NCBI RefSeq assembly: GCF_000090795.2
Contig: NW_003546670.1
Span: 32,086 to 76,096, forward strand
Length of the DNA stretch: 44,011 nucleotides
Direction of reading: 5' to 3'
Source of the DNA: Amphimedon queenslandica
Taxonomy: Eukaryota > Porifera > Demospongiae > Haplosclerida > Niphatidae
In this document: piece after piece, positions 1-9,463 of the stretch
Layout: every line of letters begins with the position of its first letter
Position numbering within the stretch: position 1 is the first letter of the stretch
Made by a program: the position numbers and the translations under genes
The notes under the pieces: model-generated
Database searches by the model: none
The model's input: the letters and a program-made list of their open reading frames with translations, nothing else
What the model was told of the DNA's origin: nothing

Positions 1-622
1 CTCTACTGCCGCACCAACACTCTTCTTTATTGCCACACCAACTCCCTGCAATTAATGCCACACCATCTCTCTCCTATCTTTGCTAAAACATCTTTATTCT
101 CTCACTGCCATACCATGTCCTTGCCATCCTTGCTAAACCATCTCCCTACCTCAACATCTCCTGCAATCATGGCCACACCTTTTTTGTTCTCATTGCTACA
201 TTAGCTTTTTGCTCTCAACACACAATATCCCTTTTGCTACTAGCATCATTGCTCTCCTATCACTGCGACAAAATTTAACTGCTCTGACTGCCACACCAAC
301 TCCCAGCTGTGACTGCCACACCAACTCACAGCTCTCACTGAACACAGTCTCCCACTCACTCTGCCCCACCATTTTTCTACTTTCACTGCCACATAATTTC
401 TTAGTTCTCACTGACACACAATCTCCCCGCTCTCACGGCCACACTATCTCCCCACTGTCATTGCCACATTATCTCACTGCACTTACTGCCACACCATCTT
501 CCAGATCTCATTGCCACACCATTTTGCTGTCACTGCAGCAACATCTTTCTCTTTTTACAGCCACACTATCTTTTTGCACTTACTTCCACATAGTATCCCT
601 GCTCTCACTGCCACCAAGAGCA
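1..622 (-). repeat. 25-bp minisatellite, left arm (reverse orientation)
   Basis: Degenerate tandem array whose unit reads on this strand roughly as CTCACTGCCACACCATCT plus a short CCCTGCT-like tail. The same unit runs in the opposite orientation after about position 622. Spacing of the recurring CACTGCCAC core is about 25 bp. Long open frames here are a by-product of a unit lacking stop codons in the sense read, not genes. Confidence 0.9.
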
Positions 623-2240
623 GCAAGTTGGTGAGGCAATGACAGAGTGGAGTTGCTGTGGCAGTAAAAGCAATGAGATTGTGAAGCAATAAGAAAAGGG
701 AGATGGTGTGGCAATGAGAACATGGAGATATTGTGGCAGTCAGAGCAAGCAGATTGTGTAGCATTGAGACCAAGGATATGATGGTGTGGAAGAGCCGGAA
801 AACGGTGTGAGAGTGACAGCAGAGAGATGCGTGGCAATGAGAGCAGAGGGTGGTGAGGCAGTTAGAGGGGATAGATGGTGCAGCCGTGAGAGCTGAAAGT
901 TGGTGTGGCAGTGAGAGCAGGAAGATTGCGTCAGTGAGAGCAGAAAGATGGTGTGGTAGTGATGGGGTAGCAGTAAGAGCAAGGAGGTGGTGTGGCAATG
1001 AGAGCAGGGACATCATCTGGCAGTGAGAGCAGGGAGTTGGTGTGGCAGTGAGAATAGAATAGATTGTGAGGTTGTGGGAGAAGAGAGATGATTTGGCAGT
1101 GAGAGGCGAAAGATGGTGTGGCAATGACAGCAATGAGATGATGTGGCAATGAGAGCAGGGAGATGTTTTAACATAGAAAATAGGGAGATAATGTGGCAGT
1201 AAGAGCAGAAGGATGGCGTGGCAGTGACAGCAGGAAGATCCTGTGAGATGGTATGGTCATGAGAACAAGGTGATGGTGAGGCAGTGAGAGCAGAGAGATG
1301 GTGTGGCAATGAGAGCATGGAGATGTTGTACACAACAGAAAGATTGTTTGGCGGAGAGAGTCTGGAAATGGTGAGGCTGAAAGAGAAGGGAGTGTTGTTG
1401 TGGAAGTGAGAGGAGGGAGTTGGTGTTGCAGTGAGGGCATGGAGATAGTGAGGCAATGAGATTGGGAGATGGTGTGAGTGACATGGTGTGATGTGTTGCA
1501 GCAATAGGAGGGAGATGGTTCGGCAGTGAGAGCTGGGAGATGATACTGTAGTGGGTGCAGGAAGATCCTGTAGCATTGAGTTGGTCTGGCACTGAGAGGA
1601 GGGAAATAGTGTGGCAATGAGATGGGTAGCAGTGAGACCAGTGAAATGGTGTGGCAATGGGAGCAAGCAGATTGTGTAGCAGTGACAACTGGGAGATATG
1701 GTGTCAGTAAAAGCAGCAAGATTTGGGTAGCGGTAAGAGCAGGGAGATAGCATAGTAATGATAGCAGGGAGATGGTGTGGCAGTGAGAGCAAAGACATGG
1801 TGAAGCTCATAAAGCAGGGAGTTGGTATCGGATAGGGATTTTATGGGAGCTGGAAGATGGTTTGAGACAAGGGATGTGTGGTAGTGGGGTGTGGAAAAGA
1901 AAGCAGGGAGATGGTGTGACATTCAGAGCAGTGACATGGTTTGGTAATGTGAGCAGGGAGATGGTGTGGCAGTGAGTGCAGGGAGATGCTGTGGCAGTTT
2001 GGGCATATAGATTGTTAGGCAGTGGGAGCAGGGAGACTGTGTGCGCAGTCTGAGTTGGGAAATGGTGTTGTCAGTGAGAGAAGGGAGATGGTTTGGCTGC
2101 GAGAACAGGGACATTGTGTGTTAGTTAGAGCAGTGAGATGGCTTTCGCAGAGTAAGATTAGTGAAATTGAATGGCAGTGAGATGAGGGAAATGCTTTGCC
2201 AGTGCCTGTGAGAACATGGAAATTTTGTAGCAGTTTGATA
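623..2240 (+). repeat. 25-bp minisatellite, right arm (forward orientation)
   Basis: About 60 degenerate copies of a unit close to GTGGCAGTGAGAGCAGGGAG plus ATGGT. The GGCARTG cores at 994, 1019 and 1044 are exactly 25 bp apart. The array is the reverse complement of the one at 1-622, so a transcript or single strand crossing 622 could fold back over several hundred bases. It ends near 2240, where ordinary AT-rich sequence starts. Confidence 0.92.
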
Positions 2241-2289
2241 CTATAGTAATAGTTCAAAAAACTAGAAAGAATCTATCAGATAGTTCTTT

Positions 2290-3745
2290 TAATTTCAGTT
2301 TTTCAAAGGTTTCATTTTATACTCACTTTTCACTATTTTGCTTTTCTTTCAGTTACGTAACATTGTATGGTGCATACTTGGAGTGACTCATTACACTGAG
2401 TTGTTATCACTTGAGTTCTTTATAATGTTTCATGTCATACTCACTTTTGACTCTTTGCTTCCTCCTATCTCAGTTTAATAGTGTTGTTCAAAATAACAAG
2501 AATGACTGATGAAATTGAGTTATTTTTTGAGTTACATTTCTGAAATGTTTCATGTTTTCACTGCTCTGTCTTTGCTTCAGTTTTATCCTTTCTGCTTCGC
2601 TTTACAAATAAAGTTTCATGAACTACTTATTTCTCAGTATTTTGTTTAATCTTTTCTCATTGTTATAGTACTGTTTAAAACACCAGAAGTGACTCATCAC
2701 ACTGAGTTATCATTTGAAATTGGTTATAAAATCATGTTTTATGTACTACTGACTTATTACTATTTTTTTCGCAAATTAATGTGTAGTGTATACCACAATA
2801 AACTTTTGAGACTGAGTTATCATTTGAGTTTGGTTTTAAAACGATGTTTCACGTCCTACTTTTGACAATGCATTGCGTCTTTTCAGAGTTTCATAGTGTA
2901 ATGTAAAATACCAGAAGTGACTGATCAGACTGAGTTTGTATCATTGTAGGTGGGATTCTGAAATAATTTTTCTTCTGTTTCTTTAAAACTTTACTATTTG
3001 TTTCTTTTTTCTTTGTTTCATCAGAGTTTAAAATACAAGAAGTCATGATCAGAGTTACCATAAGCCTACCAGTATTTGCGTCTACTAATTTTAGCAAAAT
3101 CAGCAATAGTCATGTTAAGCAATACTAATTTTAGCATTTTTAACCAAATTAACTATAAATAATAACTGTTATAATGAATAATAATTATTTTGGCATCTAT
3201 TTAATATAGCGATTTGAAGCTCTCTCACTAATATAGCTAAATTTAGTAGACACTAAAAATAGCAGGCTTAAGGTACTATCATTTGAGCTAGATTCTTTAT
3301 GATGTTTCATGTAGTACTCCATACTTCCTTGTTTTGCTTCATAACATAGTTGAAATGACAAGAAGTGACTAATCAGACTGAGTTATATATACTTGAGGAT
3401 GGTTTTTTCAATGTTTCATGTTATACCTATTTTTTAATATTTGTTTCTGCTTTTCTCATTTTTATAGTAAGCTGTATATTAAGAGTCACTGATCAGACTA
3501 AGTTCTTATGATTTGAATTTGTTTTTAAAATGTTTTATGTAACACTAAATTTTCAGGTTTTTGTTTTTTCCTTTATAAGTTTCAAAGTATAGTTTACAAT
3601 ACCAGAAGTGATTGATCAGACAGTTCCGATATATGTTATGTTTTTTCAGACCTCACTATTTGTTTGTTTTCTCACTTTCATAGTATAGTTTATACCAAAA
3701 GTGACTTTTGCAACTGAGTTCTTATCACTTGAGTTTGTTCTTAGC
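2290..3745 (+). repeat. degenerate ~118-bp tandem repeat (satellite-like)
   Basis: A unit recurs with the order ATGTTTCATG, TACTCACTTTT, TTTGCTTC, TTTCATAGT, a CAGAAGTGACTGATCAGACT-like core, then GAGTTATCATTTGAG. The core recurs near 2390, 2502, 2690, 2806, 2919, 3041, 3366, 3485, 3609 and 3702; most spacings are 112-124 bp. Units are strongly diverged. The larger gap between 3041 and 3366 is explained mainly by a MITE at 3061-3270. No protein-coding potential is seen. Confidence 0.8.
3061..3270. mobile_element. small MITE (~210 bp) inside the ~118-bp repeat array
   Basis: The ends are inverted repeats of about 35 bp. The left end starts TAAGCCTACCAG and contains GTCTACTAATTTTAGC. The reverse complement of the right end starts TAAGCCTGCTAT and contains GTCTACTAAATTTAGC. 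The element interrupts a repeat unit, and a TA on each side is compatible with a TA target duplication (Tc1/mariner-like). The interior is AT-rich and non-coding. Superfamily is uncertain because the duplication is only two bases. Confidence 0.75.
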
Positions 3746-4059
3746 TGCGTAGAATTAATTTTTGCACTACCAAATAATTGCAAAAAATGAAACAATAAAA
3801 AATTTTTGCTTGTCCATATAAGCAGCATTCAAGTTTTAATCATCAACAATTAACAACATTGTAGGACGTTTGCCACTTTGTCTTATTGAAATAGTCTACT
3901 AGTCAATAGTGACATGTTGATTCTACAATACTTACCTCTCCAGATGAATCATCTGTGAGACTACATGACACATAAGGAGCTTTATCTTAGTGAATACCAC
4001 CGTCAGCCATTGCTTTAATAAAACAAGTTGTCACCCAGCAAAAGGGAGTCAGGGGCTGT
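3746..4059. other. no gene seen
   Basis: AT-rich sequence between the tandem repeat and the pogo-like pseudogene. I see no domain, RNA gene or repeat with confidence. The stretch may include the undetected 5' end of the pogo-like element. Confidence 0.4.
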
Positions 4060-5430
4060 AAAACAAGTATTCTTCCAAGAAAAAGCTTCTATAGGGAAAT
4101 ATGCACTGGAACACGGAGTGAATACAGCAAAAATGAAGTTTCCAAAGCAATTTAATATGAGTATAGATGAAAGTACTGTTCGAAGTTTTAAAACTTGATA
4201 TGTGAATAAAGGTATAGGAGAAGAGCGAAGGATGAAGATAACAGTGATTGTCTAGAGGAGCTACCAGAGAAAAAGTGGGATAGGAACCTGCTGTTGGGTG
4301 ACAAAATCAATGATATGATTCAAAGTTATGTCTACAAGTTACGGAAGAAAGGTCTTGTCATCAACACAACCATTGTTAAAGCAACTGCCTGAGGGCTACT
4401 TATGTCTCAGAACAGAACATGCCTACAAGAGTTCGGTGGATCAGCTATCTTAACTACAGCTTGGGCAAAATCATTATTGAAAAGAATGAACTTCAACCAG
4501 AGACGTGGTACGACAAACGCAAGTGTGACTGTTGAGGAGTTTAGGGAGATCCAAAGTAGTTCTTTGCTAGATATTATTGCTATTGTTGAAATGGAAAAGA
4601 TAGCTATTGAACTAATATTTAACTGGGACCAGACAGGGTTCAATCTTGTTCCAGTATCTACCTGGACTATGGCAGTAAAAGGGAGTAAATGTGTTGAGAT
4701 TCGTGGATTATCAGGTAAACTTTAAATTACTGGAGTATTTTGTGGTACACTGTTGGGTGATTTTTTGCCAATGCAATTAATCTATAGTGGCAAAACACCA
4801 CGATGCCTTCCAGCTTATTTGTTCCCTGAGGATTGGAACATCACATATGCTCCAAACCACTGGTCAAAACAAAACAACAATGATCTCTTATATTACAGAA
4901 ATAATAGCTTCAGATGATAGTAAAGTTTGAGATGATCTTGACACAAATAATGCTCTATGAGCTTTCGCTATTTTTGACTACTTTCGTGGACAATTAACAC
5001 CTAAAGTAACAGAATGTCTGGAAAAATACAACATCCACTCAGTCCTTGTTCCAGCCTCCTGCACTGACAGACACCAACCACAGACGTATCAGTTAATAAG
5101 GCAGCTAAAATATGTTAGATCAGAATTTCAGTCTCGGTACTCTAATGAAGAAACACAGCAGGATGCTGACTCTAAACCAATTGATATTTCTACAGAAATA
5201 ATGAAATGCGTATTCAGTGGTTGAAACATCTTTTTGAATGCTTAAAGATAAATCCTGCTATAATCAATAATGGATTTTAAGGAGCTGAAATCCATCAATC
5301 AATTGATGCTGGAAATCTCATCCTAGATGATTTGGAATTTGAGAATCATAGTGAAGATGGCTGTGATGAGGAAACAAATATTTCTATTGAAGAAGGCCAG
5401 TCAAATGATGAAGGTTGCGATGATGATTGA
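4060..5430 (+). pseudogene. pogo/Tigger-like DDE transposase, decayed
   Basis: Several frames together resemble a DDE_1 (pogo, Tc1/mariner superclass) transposase, which cuts and rejoins transposon ends in the nucleus. The best open piece is 4402-4725. It contains FNWDQTGF, with the first catalytic Asp, followed by a VPVSTWTM and KGSKCVEI stretch typical of the family. After a stop the match continues with GTLLGDFLPMQLIY (about 4740-4790), then FAIFDYFRGQ (second Asp, about 4965) and VPASCTDRHQP (third Asp, about 5050). Upstream, around 4130-4390, a helix-turn-helix-like N-terminal part is read with stops. The tail (to 5430) is acidic, ending in an Asp-rich run. Multiple stops and frameshifts make it inactive. 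Terminal inverted repeats were not located. Confidence 0.8.
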
Positions 5431-5540
5431 TTCAATTATTGATATTATAATAACTAACTCTTATACAAGCAGTAATTGTGCACATGCATGCAATTATTGT
5501 CAATAAGAGATCTATAAAAAATACTACTAAAAATCTATGC
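5431..5540. other. short AT-rich spacer
   Basis: Non-coding spacer between the pogo-like pseudogene and the long-TIR MITE; nothing recognised. Confidence 0.5.
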
Positions 5541-5544
5541 TTAA

Positions 5545-6487
5545 AGGGTAACTCAACCAAAAAATTTTTTCGCAGAAATGAGCTGGTAATAAGGAAAAAA
5601 TCTTAGAAAAAAATACCTCTAACTATCAAAAAATACTGTTTCCATACTGAATCTTGTGTCAAAAGTTGCAATTTCTTGCCTTGCAGACATTTTGTCAAAA
5701 TTACTTCAGGTTGTGGGCGTGGTCACGTGATTATGTAGATAGGGAACTTTAGCAAGTTTCTCTGTGGAAATATTAGCCACTTAAAGGATGGATAACTAAG
5801 CTATACTTGCAAGAAAGGAATTTTAATGAAGTGGACCATATAGGAGTAATCTAAAGCTTACTACAAACATTAACACTGGTAAGGATATTAATATATGTGA
5901 CCGTAATTAACAAAAAGGTACTTTATGGCAGATTTTGACATTTATCATTATAATAAAAAATATCAATCTGTGAGTGCTCTGGTAGTCAAAATTTGTTTTT
6001 AAAAGTTACTTTTTGCATCCTCTGGATTAATTTTATGATAAATGGAGCTCAGGAAGTTGGATTGTTAGGCTATAAAGACTAATTTTTCTATTCGCCATAA
6101 GGTACCTTTTGTCAATCATGGTCACGTATTTGTAAAAATTAATTTGACAATTTTTTATTTTGATTGTATATACTAGCTCTGTTCAGCTCTTAATACTTAA
6201 AAAATACCTTTTAGCTTCTTTCTTGCACATATAGCTTAGATATCCAGCCTTGAAGTTGCTAATATTTCAATGCAGAAACTTCCTAATGTCCCCAATCTGT
6301 CATCACATGACCACGCCCACAACTGGAAGTGATCTTAACAAAATGGCTGCAAGGCAAGAAATTGCAACTTTTTACAAAAGATTTAGTAGTATGGAAACAG
6401 TATTTTTTGATAATTTCACCTGTTTTTTATGACTTTTTCTTTATTACCTACTTAATTACTGCAAAAAAAATTGGGTTGAGTTACCCT
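5545..6487. mobile_element. long-TIR (foldback) MITE, TTAA-flanked, with a nested MITE
   Basis: The two ends are inverted copies of each other. The left arm (about 5545-5820) starts AGGGTAACTCAACC and the right arm (about 6215-6487) ends GGTTGAGTTACCCT. Matching blocks along the arms include the GTGGGCGTGGTCAC / TGACCACGCCCAC pair, GCAAGGCAAGAAATTGCAAC in both, and AAGCTATACTTGCAAGAAAG against its inverted partner near 6215-6240. TTAA lies immediately outside both ends (5541-5544 and 6488-6491), which would suit a piggyBac-type duplication, but a TA duplication one step inward cannot be excluded. No transposase is encoded, so movement must have been in trans. The central part is a second, 231-bp MITE. 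Confidence 0.85.
5896..6126. mobile_element. 231-bp MITE nested in the long-TIR MITE
   Basis: Starts TGTGACCGTAATTAAC and ends GTCAATCATGGTCACG. Inverted repeats of about 33 bp include an AAGGTAC..TATGGC block in both ends. TA flanks each side. A second copy with the same length and ends is present at 10903-11133. The interior contains ATTTTATGATAAATGGAGCTC, shared in inverted sense with that copy. It lies between the arms of the larger MITE, so it inserted after that element formed. Confidence 0.82.
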
Positions 6488-6492
6488 TTAAT

Positions 6493-6738
6493 GATTCCCA
6501 CAGAGCACATTATGTGAAGGTCCTAGAGTATTCAAGAGCTGTACATGGTTTTCAAATGAAGACCGAAGAGTCAATGCTAAGCCGTTTTCATATGTTTATA
6601 CCAGGTGAAGCTGGGACTGGTAAAATCCATGCAATAAGTGTCATCAAAGAGTATTTAGAAAGAGCTCATATAGGTTCTGGAAATGTTTGCGTTTTAAGGC
6701 AATATCCAACTTATTTGAATAACATTAAAGTGATGTGA
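6493..6738 (+). pseudogene. PIF1-type helicase fragment (Walker A region)
   Basis: A 74-codon open stretch contains RFHMFIPGEAGTGKIHAISV, matching the Walker A / P-loop region of PIF1-type 5'-3' DNA helicases as found in Helitrons and related elements. The usual GTGK(T/S) Ser/Thr is Ile here, which should abolish Mg-ATP binding. The flanking ISVIKEYLERAHIGSGN is also family-like. The match ends abruptly at a stop near 6738, and no Walker B or later helicase motif follows, so only a fragment remains. Its 5' side abuts the long-TIR MITE, which may have truncated it. It differs from the helicase at 26890-28500, so it comes from another element. Confidence 0.7.
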
Positions 6739-9158
6739 GATTATTTTCCTCAATGCTAATTAAACTGCTTTGATTATTTTTAGAAATATTTTTGAAACAG
6801 TATGGTGGAGTAATATTCAATTGAATGTCTCACAGTTCAAGGAAAATGTAAAACACGTGAATATCTTGCAATAATATTTAACATGCATCTACCTTCAACA
6901 GAACTATACTTTCTCTAAAAATAGGAAATTGAATTTCTATCTATTGTTTGTTATTGTGCAAAATAAGTAAGAATTTGCAACAATTATATTAAAAAATCAA
7001 TTTTTTAATTACATATAAATGAATAATAATGCAAGTGTTTGTTCCTCAATCTTTTTTCCATTTCATGATGGCTGCTAATAATTTGTTTTGTACAGTATTG
7101 CCCAGTAAATGTGGATCAAATTCTTAAAAGTTTAAACTAATTGAAATACTGCCGGATGTCTTGCAAACAAAGTGAGATGCATCTACCTTCAATAACACTT
7201 CATTGTCTCTATAACTACTTATTGGAATTTGCATTCATGGTTCTACTGGTGAAAAGTATATTATGAAACTTTGCTGTAATTTAGCTACAATATACAAGTA
7301 ATTCTTTACTACCTTGCTGGCTTAAACACATCCTTGACCTGGTCAAATGGGTTTTCAGTGTTTTTAGATCTTGCATTGTCAAGGAAACATTTAATAAGTG
7401 AAAGCATCACAAAAGAATTGATTAATTGATTAAATGATTACAACACCTGTGTCATAATGATGTTGCGGTAACCATGCCACTACTTACAGTATAATTGTTT
7501 GCCACCATTTTTTTAAGTGTACAGAGATATCCTGATGTAACACACACGTAAACAATTAAATGTTACATCAGGTAAACAACATTTAAATTTTTCCTATACT
7601 TGTCTTGGCATGTAATACAAACTTTCTTCAATGAAACATGTATTCTGGGATGGCACAATTTTTGTAATTATTATGATGCAGGTTGTAACAAATTTTCAAA
7701 ACAAAAAATATAATAGATTGCTTGTGGTATGTGTACAGATTTCTCAGACATTACTAATTCTATTGAAGCTGTTCTATAAAAGTGCATTTGCAAAATTTAT
7801 TTATGGCAGTCCTCAAATTATGCATTTCCACGATGCCAACAATTTCATCTAATAACTGATACATCATGTTTCACAACTACTGTGATAACCCTGCACGAAA
7901 GTGCAAGATATAAGTTTGTATCCACAAGAACTAAGTAATGTTAGTGCTGCTTGCAATGTAGTTGCTGTGGTTACAAAATCAAAGAATACATGTCAAAGTT
8001 TAGACATGGCGATTTTCCTTACTCAACACAAAAAACTCGTAGTGACACAATTTGTAATTACCATGACAAAAGTTCAAAATAATTATACAAAAATCATTAG
8101 TATAAATATATGGTATTGTTAAGGCACAGAGATTTCCATAAAGTCCTTCCATAATAAATTGAGTACAGATTTGTCATTCATTTATATCTTTTCTATGGAC
8201 AGAACCAAAATTTTACATTTCAGTACTCAAACTTGAAATTGCCATGCACTATACTTTGTGTCAGAAGATTCTGAGACATCAAGGTCATTTGCCCTTGTGT
8301 GTAGGAAAAAACAAAACATGATAAAAGTGATTCATTTAGTCATTTATCATAAAATATGAGGAGGCTGAAGCAATGTACTACAGAGAACAACAACAGTATG
8401 TAGACAAGCCCATAATGTTGACAATATACCCCATTGTGATTTTCAGCATGCCTACAGGAAATAAAAATGAATGTATTTCACCATTTGTGTACTGCAAATG
8501 TGGAATAAAAATTTAGATAGGAAGAAGTAAAGTATGGCATAGATACCTAAAATTGTTACAAGTGTTGTAAAAAGGAACTAAATGTGGATGATATGCCGGT
8601 AGAGGCAAATTTGATAAATTATATACATCACCACAAGAAGAATGACAAACAATCTAATGAAACACTTTGTTCTTTCATCTATTGCAACAGAAAAAAAAAG
8701 CAAGTGGAAAAAGCCATGAGCATTTAAGGTTATTTGTTGCTATTTTTTATGAAGCGTTTGGGTGTAAAAATATTTCTAAGATATAGTACTATTATTTCTT
8801 ACGAAAGTGACATTTGCAATTTGTTATGCAGTTAACTTACAGATTGGTATAGTATACACTTTTTATTGCAGAGTTTGCTTCAATCACAATTTGCTGAAAT
8901 AAAATATGTAGCAAGTCATGGAACACAAACTTTTGACAAATGTTCAGCAGTACAGTACTGTTCATACAACCATGCATTTATTACCAAAAAGTTAATAGAA
9001 ATTTACACTAAACTTATAACTTCTGATGGACAAAATTCCAGTCGCACATATGATTCAAATACCTGGGCTTTCCCCTAAGTTGGAAAAAAGATTGATACAT
9101 TAGACTTTGTTAAAAGTAAAAGGGAATCATGCCTCAGCTTATCAAAATGGGTATCTCT
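6739..9158. other. gene-poor AT-rich region
   Basis: About 2.4 kb without a recognisable gene. Short related blocks recur: GATGCATCTACCTTCAA near 6885 and 7170, and GGCACAATTTTTGTAATTAT near 7655 against ACACAATTTGTAATTACC near 8045. This suggests old duplicated non-coding repeats. An ORF at 8866-9078 (70 codons) shows no family resemblance. A 12-bp perfect stem-loop lies at 7531-7572. Confidence 0.5.
7531..7572. repeat. 12-bp perfect inverted repeat (stem-loop)
   Basis: CCTGATGTAACA at 7531-7542 pairs perfectly with TGTTACATCAGG at 7561-7572 around an 18-base loop. It may be the end pair of a very short element or a chance hairpin. No CTRR end typical of a Helitron follows at the expected spacing. 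Confidence 0.55.
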
Positions 9159-9463
9159 TAATGGGAGGTGATTCATGTCAAAATTAGTAATTATAATAAA
9201 AGACAGGAGGAGTGTCCAGGACACCACATGTAGTGTATTGTTCCATTGAATGGAGGGTCATCTGGGATGCATGACTAGTGATAATACAACTCACAGTTAC
9301 ACCCACCACAAAAATGGCAGACGTTTGTGTCAACATTCTAATGGGATTAATGAACAACTTGGCACCTTTTTTGGATGGTAAAATGGTGTTTTAGGATATA
9401 TTGAAATATATTGCATTATAAATTGCCTACAGGGAGCTGATCATTTTGGAATTCTGAAGCGAT

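Noticed and set aside
1..2240. CRISPR-like repeat array
   Set aside because: Units are contiguous and degenerate with no unique spacers, and the context is eukaryotic.
209..2257. Many overlapping long frames rich in SLPHHLPALTATPS-type repeats
   Set aside because: They are translations of the 25-bp minisatellite, which has no stop codon in one sense; all frames are open, so there is no coding evidence.
7531..7572. 12-bp stem-loop as a Helitron 3' end
   Set aside because: No CTRR terminus follows at the usual distance and no Helitron ends can be tied to it.
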